Shown piece after piece: positions 1 to 4,437 of a DNA stretch of 7,013 bases; position 1 is the first letter of the stretch; every line of letters begins with the position of its first letter. The translations under genes and the position numbers were made by a program. The notes beneath the pieces were generated by a model. It worked only from the letters and a program-made list of their open reading frames with translations. It searched no databases and was not told the origin of the DNA. Source of the stretch: Flavobacteriales bacterium (GTDB taxonomy: Bacteria; Bacteroidota; Bacteroidia; NS11-12g; UBA955); the NCBI GenBank assembly GCA_947450405.1, contig CANFVI010000086.1, positions 1-7,013 on the forward strand, written 5' to 3'.

Positions 1-145
1 CATTTTGCCATTCAATTTTATAGTTTTCCCAATTGTTTTCGGGTTTAGTATTGTTTTTTAGTTTTTCTAATTTTTCCTTCAATGCCATAACCAATGTGTT
101 TTTAAATTTACACCAATCAAAATTAATTAATTTTATTTTACCCAT
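1..145 (-). CDS. Partial unrecognised protein, N-terminal 48 residues
   Basis: On the minus strand a frame opens with ATG at 145-143 and stays open to the left edge, giving 48 codons that begin MGKIKLINFDWCKFKNTLVM and continue with a Lys/Glu/Asn-rich, probably helical stretch (ALKEKLEKLKNN). A second in-frame ATG at residue 20 is an alternative start, and the frame is also open upstream of 145. I do not recognise a family and cannot tell the full length. The stretch is very A+T-rich, like the ATPase and S23 genes to its right and unlike the housekeeping genes. Upstream on its own strand a TTTTTGC stretch about 20 bases before the ATG loosely resembles a Bacteroidota -7 box. A competing plus-strand frame across 33-224 starts with TTG, has a low-complexity Phe/Asn composition and runs into repeat DNA, so I prefer the minus-strand reading. 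Reality of the gene is uncertain. Confidence 0.35.
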   Translation of the reverse strand, partial: MGKIKLINFDWCKFKNTLVMALKEKLEKLKNNTKPENNWENYKIEWQN

Positions 146-190
146 CAATAGGTTCCGCGATTTTTGCAAAAAGAAAAAAAGGAATTCTAA

Positions 191-297
191 GGTTTATAAG
201 CGTTTAGATGGCTTCGCCGTTTAGAAGAGCGAAGCTCGTTTAGTGTTTAGTGTTTAGAAGAGCGAAGCTCGTTTAGGGAAACAAAAACAACCCTAAA
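191..297. repeat. Array A: GTTTAG heptamers with mini-hairpins
   Basis: The array starts with a GGTTTATAAGCG unit (191-202). GTTTAG units follow, interrupted by perfect small palindromes: GGC-TTC-GCC (210-218), GAGC-GAA-GCTC (227-237) and GAGC-GAA-GCTC again (260-270). TGTTTAG heptamers lie between (244-257). At 272-278 TTTAGGG is followed by a 12-base A/C-rich spacer and then CCCTAAA (291-297), so the units reverse orientation at an axis near 285. The same axis sequence recurs in array C. No coding frame in this stretch looks real. Confidence 0.9.
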
Positions 298-314
298 ATC
301 TTTCTAATCAAAAA

Positions 315-353
315 ATCTGTCTAATCTGTCTAATCTGTCTAACCCGTCTAATC
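315..353. repeat. 9-bp tandem repeat, ATCTGTCTA family
   Basis: Four 9-base units stand in tandem: ATCTGTCTA three times (315-341), then ACCCGTCTA (342-350) and ATC. They form the right-hand, CTAA-oriented arm of the gap before the ATPase gene. The same units, including the variant ACCCGTCTA, recur at 4381-4417 before aroQ, with their reverse complement at 4221-4260. Confidence 0.9.
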
Positions 354-360
354 TTTAAAT

Positions 361-375
361 GCACGAAGTGCTTTT
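361..375 (+). terminator. GCAC-GAA-GTGC hairpin followed by T5
   Basis: A 4-bp stem with a GAA loop (361-371) runs directly into TTTTT (371-375 region, CTTTTTG). The shape is that of a very short intrinsic terminator and would insulate the ATPase promoter just downstream. The identical hairpin occurs as an array module at 2509-2519 and 2535-2545, where no T-run follows, so it may simply be another repeat module. The stem is short for a working terminator. Confidence 0.35.
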
Positions 376-384
376 TGCTTTACG

Positions 385-416
385 TTTGAAAATATTGCAA
401 AAATGTGTTAATTTTG
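385..416 (+). promoter_or_regulatory. Bacteroidota-type promoter for the ATPase gene
   Basis: TTTG at 385-388 serves as the -33 element. A 20-base spacer leads to TAATTTTG at 409-416, which matches the TAnnTTTG -7 consensus. The box ends four bases before the ATG at 421, so transcription would begin at or within a base or two of the start codon. This is the best two-part promoter match in the window together with the one before 5947. Confidence 0.65.
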
Positions 417-420
417 TTTT

Positions 421-1677
421 ATGATTGAAAATATTGCCAAAGTTGAGCGGTTTAATTTCTGGAAATCCGACCTTCATACCGGATTTTTGCGCCAACAATA
501 TTTGCAACGCATTACCAAATACGACGATACCCAGCTAGTAAGGGTTTTGGTAGGACAGCGCCGCGTGGGAAAAAGTTATATTTTGCGTCAACTGATTAAA
601 AATCTTATCGAAAAAGGCGTCGACAGAAAAGCAACGCTTTATATCAATATGGAATATCTGGAGTACGATTTTATTAAAACTCCGTCTGATTTGGTCAACT
701 TTGTAAATACCGTCTTTTCTAATGTTGATGGCAATGCCGGATATCATGTTTTTATTGATGAAGTTCAAAATATTGAGGGATGGGAACGCGCTGTAAATGC
801 AATGTCGCAGGATTTTACCAGAAAAACTTCTGTATACATTACCGGGTCCAATTCTAAATTATTATCGGGTGAATTGGCAACGCATTTATCTGGTAGATAC
901 ATCCAATTTCTGGTATTGCCCTATGTGTTTGCTGAATTTTGTGAAATACAAAATATCTCTCAAAACAAAGAAAGTTATATTCAATTTTTGTCGTCCGGAG
1001 GAATGCCTGAATTGTTGAATTTGCCCGATGAAGATTCCAAGCGAAACTATATGCAATCGCTTTACGACACCATCATTTTGAGGGACATTGTAGGCCGCCA
1101 AAACGTGCGCGATGTTGTTTTGCTGAAAGACATTTTTATTTTTCTTGCAAACAATATATCGAATTTGGTGTCGATTCAGAGCTTGGTAAAATACTTTAAA
1201 GGCCAGAATAGAAACACCAATTACCAAACCGTGTCTCAATATATTTCTTACTTGGAAGATGCTTTTGTAATACATCGTTGTGACCGATATAATTTGGCCG
1301 GAAAAGAAGTCCTTTCAGGCACATCTAAGTATTATTTAAACGACTTATCGTTCTGTAATTATTTATTTGGCAGCATGTTAACCGGTTATGGTTACCAATT
1401 GGAAAATTTGGTTTATTTGGAATTAAGACACCGTGAATTTGAAATTTACTGCGGAACATCAAGAAACAAAGAAGTTGATTTTGTGGCAACAAAAGGAGAC
1501 AAAACCGAATATTACCAAGTTTCATTCAGCTTATTTGATGAAACAACCCGCGAAAGGGAATTTGCCTCGCTGCTGAGTATCAAAGACAATTTCCCAAAAT
1601 TCATCATTACCCTCGATGATTTTGTAGGAAGAGAGGTTAGTGGGATTAGAATTAAAAAGGTTTATAAACCTTTATAA
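421..1677 (+). CDS. AAA-family ATPase with DUF4143 C-terminal domain
   Basis: This 418-residue protein has the layout of the widespread AAA_14 + DUF4143 family. Walker A is GQRRVGKS (45-52), Walker B with the following acidic residue is HVFIDEVQ (109-116), and a sensor-like ITGSNS sits at 140-145, followed by LSGRY (156-160) and the LPYVFAEF segment. A winged-helix-like middle part (about 230-285) precedes the DUF4143 end. That end has LENLVYLEL (327-335), EVDFVA (351-356) and YYQVS (364-368), a pattern resembling a PD-(D/E)XK nuclease core, although the family is not proven to cut DNA. Cellular role is generally unknown; proteins of this family occur in many copies in Bacteroidota. It stands alone, flanked by arrays A and B, with its own promoter. 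Its A+T content is high (18 of 60 G+C in 1141-1200). Its last codons (KVYKPL) and stop are built from a GGTTTATAA-type repeat. Confidence 0.93.
   Translation: MIENIAKVERFNFWKSDLHTGFLRQQYLQRITKYDDTQLVRVLVGQRRVGKSYILRQLIKNLIEKGVDRKATLYINMEYLEYDFIKTPSDLVNFVNTVFSNVDGNAGYHVFIDEVQNIEGWERAVNAMSQDFTRKTSVYITGSNSKLLSGELATHLSGRYIQFLVLPYVFAEFCEIQNISQNKESYIQFLSSGGMPELLNLPDEDSKRNYMQSLYDTIILRDIVGRQNVRDVVLLKDIFIFLANNISNLVSIQSLVKYFKGQNRNTNYQTVSQYISYLEDAFVIHRCDRYNLAGKEVLSGTSKYYLNDLSFCNYLFGSMLTGYGYQLENLVYLELRHREFEIYCGTSRNKEVDFVATKGDKTEYYQVSFSLFDETTREREFASLLSIKDNFPKFIITLDDFVGREVSGIRIKKVYKPL
1656..1673. repeat. 18-bp perfect palindrome at ATPase gene end
   Basis: AAAGGTTTATAAACCTTT is perfectly self-complementary. 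It covers the last codons of the ATPase gene and ends two bases before the TAA stop (1675-1677). It belongs to the same GGTTTATAA family as 191-200 and the 10-bp-period repeat at 3371-3520. No T-run follows, so it is not a typical intrinsic terminator. Confidence 0.85.
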
Positions 1678-1684
1678 TTCTAAT

Positions 1685-1869
1685 GTTTAGAAGAGCTTCG
1701 CTCGTTTAGGGGTTAGTGTTTAGAAGCGTAAACGCGTTTAGAGGTTAGGGTTTAGTGTTTAGAAGACCTGCCGGTCGTTTGGAAACGGTTTCTAAATTTG
1801 ATTTAACCCTAAACCCTAAACGCCGAAGGCATCTAAACCCTAAACACACGAAGTGCTTCTAAACCCTAA
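1685..1869. repeat. Array B: mirror-image heptamer/hairpin array
   Basis: The left arm (1685-1782) carries GTTTAG and KGGTTAG/KGTTTAG heptamers with hairpins GAGC-TTC-GCTC (1693-1703), GCGT-AA-ACGC (1726-1735) and GACC-TGCC-GGTC (1765-1776). GAAAC-G-GTTTC (1782-1792) lies near the axis. The right arm (1807-1869) carries the complement, CCCTAAACCCTAAAC, with hairpins GCC-GAA-GGC (1822-1830) and CAC-GAA-GTG (1847-1855). The last unit, CCCTAAG, supplies the stop codon of the minus-strand S23 gene. The array fills the gap between two convergent genes. Confidence 0.9.
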
Positions 1870-2249
1870 GAAGGTACACCGTTTGTGCTTCCAATTGAAT
1901 ATTTATATAAACCACTCAATTGTTTATTGATTGTATCTGCCAATGGTTTAATTTGATTTTCGAAAATATCTAATTCTAACATTTCGAATTCAACACATAA
2001 AATACAATGATTTATTAGTTCGAGGTTACTAGAGTAGGCAATTTTATAAAATAGTGCTTGGTCTTTTCCTTTCTTACGTCCTGAACCTTCTGCAATATTT
2101 GCACAAATCGAAAATGCAGCTCTGTTAATTTGTGATTTTATTTCAAATTCTTTACTTGGAAATTGTTTTGTTGTTTTAAAAATTATTACATTCAATGCTT
2201 TGGCATTTTTCCACACATCAAGTTTTTCAAATGAATATTCTCGTTTCAT
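1866..2249 (-). CDS. S23/IVS-type four-helix bundle protein
   Basis: This 127-residue protein has the signature of the 23S rRNA intervening-sequence (S23, TIGR02436-like) four-helix-bundle family: FEKLDVW (7-13), SQINRAAFSICANIAEGSGR (39-58) and AYSSNLELINHC (71-82). Length is normal for the family. Members are basic bundles that probably bind nucleic acid, but for stand-alone copies the role is unknown. The related Avd protein of diversity-generating retroelements has the same fold; no reverse transcriptase or template/variable repeat is present here, and no 23S rRNA surrounds the gene. The start ATG (2249-2247) has no clear promoter box: upstream there is only a weak TATCGTTC. The TAG stop lies in the CCCTAAG repeat unit of array B. 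The coding DNA is A+T-rich (15 of 60 G+C in 1921-1980, against 31 of 60 in 2941-3000 of the hydratase gene), which suggests acquisition. Arrays of the same repeat flank both ends. Confidence 0.9.
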   Translation of the reverse strand: MKREYSFEKLDVWKNAKALNVIIFKTTKQFPSKEFEIKSQINRAAFSICANIAEGSGRKKGKDQALFYKIAYSSNLELINHCILCVEFEMLELDIFENQIKPLADTINKQLSGLYKYSIGSTNGVPS

Positions 2250-2281
2250 AGTAAAGAACGATACCTGACAATCTCATATTA

Positions 2282-2312
2282 CCCCTAAAAAATAAACGTT
2301 TAAAAATTAGGG
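2282..2312. repeat. Imperfect inverted repeat at array C boundary
   Basis: CCCTAA (2283-2288) and TTAGGG (2307-2312) surround a perfect 10-bp palindrome, TAAACGTTTA (2293-2302). The arms match at 11 of 15 positions when compared as reverse complements. Orientation is opposite to that of the arrays: CTAA on the left, TTAG on the right. It lies between the S23 upstream region and the left arm of array C. Confidence 0.6.
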
Positions 2313-2560
2313 TTTAGGAGAGCTTCGCTCGTTTAGTGGTTAGTGTTTAGGGTTTAGGAGAGCTTCGCTCGTTTAGGGGTTAGGGTTTAGAAGCGTAAAC
2401 GCGTTTAGTGTTTAGTGTTTAGGGTTTAGGGAAACCATAAAACAACCCTAAAACCTAAACGCCGAAGGCATCTAAACCCTAAACGCCGAAGGCATCTAAA
2501 CACTAAACGCACGAAGTGCATCTAAACACTAAACGCACGAAGTGCATCTAAACCCTAAAC
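2306..2560. repeat. Array C: longest heptamer/hairpin array
   Basis: The array fills most of the 339-base gap between the divergent S23 and hydratase genes. The left arm has TTTAG heptamers with hairpins GAGC-TTC-GCTC (2320-2330 and 2360-2370) and GCGT-AA-ACGC (2393-2402). The axis is TTTAGGG (2425-2431), a 14-base spacer and CCCTAAA (2446-2452). The right arm is an almost exact tandem: two 24-base units starting GCC-GAA-GGC (2461 and 2485) and two 26-base units starting GCAC-GAA-GTGC (2509 and 2535). Each unit has the constant tail ATCTAAACMCTAAAC. The arm ends 10 bases before the hydratase -7 box. No gene is visible in the gap. Confidence 0.92.
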
Positions 2561-2570
2561 TTTTTTTTCT

Positions 2571-2578
2571 TACTTTTG
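2571..2578 (+). promoter_or_regulatory. -7 box TACTTTTG of the hydratase gene
   Basis: The box matches TAnnTTTG and ends ten bases before the ATG at 2589. No TTTG is present about 20 bases upstream; that position is occupied by the end of array C. The predicted leader is only a few bases. Confidence 0.55.
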
Positions 2579-2588
2579 TAAGAAAAAA

Positions 2589-3356
2589 ATGAACATCACA
2601 ACCCATACCCTAAATAACATCACCATCATTACCATCAACCGTGAAAGCAAATTGAATGCACTCACAATCGATACCCTCCGTGAAATCAAAGAGGCCGTTA
2701 CCATTGCCAATGAAGATGATTCTGTGTACGGAATGATCATTACCGGTGCGGGACAAAAAGCCTTCGCCGCCGGTGCCGATATCTCTGAGTTTGCCCACTT
2801 CAACGAAGAGCAAGCTACCAGAATGAGCGCCGATGGTCACGATGTGATGAACACCATTGAAGATGGAAATAAAATTTGCATCGCTGCTGTCAATGGCTTT
2901 GCATTGGGTGGGGGATGTGAGCTCGCAATGGCCTGTCACCTCAGAATTGCCAGTGGAAACGCCAAATTTGGTCAGCCTGAAGTCAACCTCGGTGTGCCTC
3001 CAGGTTACGGCGGTACCCAACGACTCATACAACTCATTGGAAAAGGGAAAGCCCTAGAACTTTTACTTACCGGCGATGCCATCGACGCACAAACGGCACT
3101 TCACTTGGGATTGGTAAACCACGTGGTTGAACAAGACCAATTGATGGAATATTGCATGCAATTGTTGCAAAAAATTGCATCGAAAAGCCCGTCTGCCGTG
3201 CACAAAGTACTCAAATGCGTCAGCGACTTCTACCGTCCTAACGTAAACGGTATGCAGCGCGAAATCTACGAATTCGGCAGCGCCTTCGAAACCCCCGACT
3301 TCAAGGAGGGCACTGAGGCGTTTTTAGAGAAGCGGAGACCCAATTTTAGGAATTAA
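2589..3356 (+). CDS. Enoyl-CoA hydratase/isomerase family protein
   Basis: This 255-residue crotonase-fold protein is the usual length for a short-chain enoyl-CoA hydratase, which adds water across 2-enoyl-CoA in fatty-acid or butyrate-type metabolism in the cytosol. AFAAGADISEF (58-68) is the CoA-binding/oxyanion segment. NGFALGGGCELAMACHLRIA (102-121) carries the second oxyanion Gly and the first catalytic Glu, E111. FGQPEVNLGVPPGYGGTQRL (127-146) carries the second catalytic Glu, E131. Having both Glu residues favours true hydratase activity over isomerase-only relatives. The C-terminus FLEKRRPNF (245-253) is typical of the family. Substrate chain length cannot be read from sequence, and 3-hydroxybutyryl-CoA dehydratase is a possible alternative name. 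It appears monocistronic: promoter just upstream, and a 28-bp palindrome across its stop codon. G+C is clearly higher than in the genes to its left. Confidence 0.95.
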   Translation: MNITTHTLNNITIITINRESKLNALTIDTLREIKEAVTIANEDDSVYGMIITGAGQKAFAAGADISEFAHFNEEQATRMSADGHDVMNTIEDGNKICIAAVNGFALGGGCELAMACHLRIASGNAKFGQPEVNLGVPPGYGGTQRLIQLIGKGKALELLLTGDAIDAQTALHLGLVNHVVEQDQLMEYCMQLLQKIASKSPSAVHKVLKCVSDFYRPNVNGMQREIYEFGSAFETPDFKEGTEAFLEKRRPNFRN

Positions 3357-3368
3357 TTCCTAAAATTG
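3341..3368. terminator. 28-bp perfect palindrome over hydratase stop codon
   Basis: The 28 bases read identically on both strands, with half-site CAATTTTAGGAATT. The TAA stop (3354-3356) lies at its centre. It could act as a transcript-end hairpin or a protein-binding dyad. There is no spacer for a loop and no T-run after it, so a standard intrinsic terminator is doubtful. Confidence 0.5.
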
Positions 3369-3370
3369 AA

Positions 3371-3522
3371 AGGTTTATAAGCGATTATAAAGGTTTATGA
3401 GGGTTTATAAAGGTTGATTTTGCATAGAAAAAAACTAAAACTGGATTTTATAACTTATTTTTGATTACACGTTGAACCTTCATAAACTTTTATAAACCCT
3501 CATAAACTTTTATAAACCTTTT
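3371..3522. repeat. 10-bp-period inverted repeat, GGTTTATAA family
   Basis: The left arm has 10-base units AGGTTTATAA, GCGATTATAA, AGGTTTATGA and GGGTTTATAA plus AGGTT (3371-3415). The right arm has the complementary units CATAAACTTT, TATAAACCCT, CATAAACTTT and TATAAACCTT (3475-3520). Positions 3385-3410 and 3490-3515 are complementary at 25 of 26 bases; the exception would be a G-U pair in RNA. The loop between them (3416-3474) shows nothing recognisable. The right arm ends five bases before the purQ -7 box. Confidence 0.9.
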
Positions 3523-3524
3523 AC

Positions 3525-3532
3525 TACCTTTG
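3525..3532 (+). promoter_or_regulatory. -7 box TACCTTTG of purQ
   Basis: An exact TAnnTTTG match ends four bases before the purQ ATG (3537). Transcription is predicted to begin at or next to the A of the start codon. The -33 position falls in the repeat arm and has no TTTG. Confidence 0.6.
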
Positions 3533-3536
3533 TGGA

Positions 3537-4211
3537 ATGAAATTCGGTGTGGTAATTTTTCCAGGTTCAAATTGTGACCAAGATCTAATTGATGTTTTGT
3601 CGGGGTATTCGGATGAGGCTGTTGAAAAACTTTGGCACAAATCAAGCGATTTGAAAGGGTGTACCCATATTTTTATTCCGGGGGGATTCAGCTACGGCGA
3701 TTACCTTCGTTCTGGTGCCATTGCAAAATTGAGTCCCATTATGGACGCTGTTTCTCAGCATGCTGCCAACGGCGGTTTTGTGATGGGAATCTGTAACGGT
3801 TTCCAGATTTTAACAGAAAGTGGCTTGTTGCCAGGCGCCCTATTGCGCAATACCAATATCAAATTTAATTGTAAGAATGTGTTCCTAACTCCTGGAACCA
3901 CCAATAGCATGGTAACCAATAAATTGACAGACAACCAAGTCATTCAGGTTCCCATTGCACACGGTGAAGGCCGATTCTATTGCGACCAAGAAACCTTGGC
4001 GCAAATTGAAGCCAACAACCAGGTTATTTTCCGCTATTGTGATTCTGAGGGAAACCTCACCGACGAATCCAATCCAAACGGATCAATCAACAACATCGCA
4101 GGTATCACCAATGCCGGCAGAAACGTCTTCGGTATGATGCCGCATCCGGAAAGATGTGCAGCAGAGTATCTGCTTAATTCTCACGGCAGATTGGTATTCC
4201 AGAGTTTGTAA
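3537..4211 (+). CDS. purQ: PurQ, FGAM synthase glutaminase subunit
   Basis: This 224-residue class I glutamine amidotransferase is the glutaminase subunit of phosphoribosylformylglycinamidine synthase. It hydrolyses glutamine and passes ammonia to PurL for conversion of FGAR to FGAM in de novo purine synthesis. The N-terminus KFGVVIFPGSNCDQD is diagnostic of PurQ. The PGGFSYGDYLRSGAIA segment (48-63) and the nucleophile elbow GICNGFQ (84-90, Cys86) follow, and the His/Glu of the triad are in MPHPE (His203, Glu205). The length fits the stand-alone subunit, so this organism should use the multi-subunit enzyme (PurL-PurQ-PurS) rather than the single large PurL found in some Bacteroidota. purL and purS are not adjacent. 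The gene has its own promoter box and is bounded by repeat DNA on both sides, so it is probably monocistronic. Confidence 0.96.
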   Translation: MKFGVVIFPGSNCDQDLIDVLSGYSDEAVEKLWHKSSDLKGCTHIFIPGGFSYGDYLRSGAIAKLSPIMDAVSQHAANGGFVMGICNGFQILTESGLLPGALLRNTNIKFNCKNVFLTPGTTNSMVTNKLTDNQVIQVPIAHGEGRFYCDQETLAQIEANNQVIFRYCDSEGNLTDESNPNGSINNIAGITNAGRNVFGMMPHPERCAAEYLLNSHGRLVFQSL

Positions 4212-4221
4212 ACCAAACTGG
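4199..4221 (+). terminator. Hairpin across purQ stop codon
   Basis: AGTTTG (4203-4208) pairs with CAAACT (4214-4219) around the loop TAAAC, which holds the TAA stop (4209-4211). Flanking CC/GG can extend the stem with a bulge. No T-run follows, so the terminator role is tentative. Confidence 0.35.
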
Positions 4222-4417
4222 ATTAGACGGGTTAGACCGATTAGACGGATTAGACCGATTTTTTGATTAGATTGATTATATGTTTAGACGGATAAAATAA
4301 ACAGCGAAGCGTCAACAATAAGTAGATTAAAAAGATTATTCACAAAGACCATAAAGGCAAGAAGATTAGAAATATAGAATCTGTCTAATCTGTCTAACCC
4401 GTCTAATCTGTCTAATC
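4221..4417. repeat. 9-bp-period inverted repeat before aroQ
   Basis: The left arm has 9-base units GATTAGACG, GGTTAGACC, GATTAGACG and GATTAGACC (4221-4256). The right arm has CTGTCTAAT, CTGTCTAAC, CCGTCTAAT and CTGTCTAAT (4381-4416). The core CTAACCCGTCTAATC of the right arm is the exact complement of 4221-4235. The 120-base middle holds a lone GTTTAG (4282-4287) and GCGAAGC (4304-4310), which look like remnants of the hairpin modules, and otherwise A-rich sequence in which I see nothing. Confidence 0.88.
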
Positions 4418-4422
4418 AATTT

Positions 4423-4431
4423 TATTTTTTG
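4423..4431 (+). promoter_or_regulatory. Possible -7 box before aroQ
   Basis: TATTTTTTG differs from TAnnTTTG by one extra T and ends six bases before the aroQ ATG (4438). There is no TTTG at the -33 position, which lies in the 9-bp repeat arm. Confidence 0.35.
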
Positions 4432-4437
4432 AATGAA

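Noticed and set aside
33..224. 63-residue plus-strand frame starting with TTG
   Set aside because: It is low-complexity, continues into repeat DNA, and overlaps a more protein-like minus-strand frame.
886..1275. 129-residue open frame on the minus strand
   Set aside because: It is antisense to the ATPase gene, whose motifs are intact in the plus frame.
1866..2249. Avd protein of a diversity-generating retroelement
   Set aside because: Same fold family, but no reverse transcriptase and no template/variable repeat pair in the window, and the motifs fit the S23 group.
1866..2249. Intervening sequence within a 23S rRNA gene
   Set aside because: The flanks are repeat arrays and protein genes, not rRNA.
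2337..2431. TTTAGGG telomere-like repeat
   Set aside because: Heptamers are irregular, interrupted by hairpins and reversed at an axis; this is an internal bacterial gap.
2461..2560. CRISPR-like tandem array (24/24/26/26-base units)
   Set aside because: The would-be spacers are 9-11-base palindromes that recur in other gaps, the constant part is only about 15 bases, and no Cas gene is near.
191..2560. REP/RAYT system or insertion sequence
   Set aside because: No transposase, terminal inverted repeats of IS type or target duplications can be seen; a RAYT elsewhere in the genome remains possible.
4257..4380. Small RNA gene or tRNA in the aroQ gap
   Set aside because: No cloverleaf or clear structured core; A-rich sequence between two repeat arms.
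4429..4437. Upstream TTG start for AroQ
   Set aside because: It overlaps the likely promoter box, and the ATG at 4438 gives the family's normal N-terminus.
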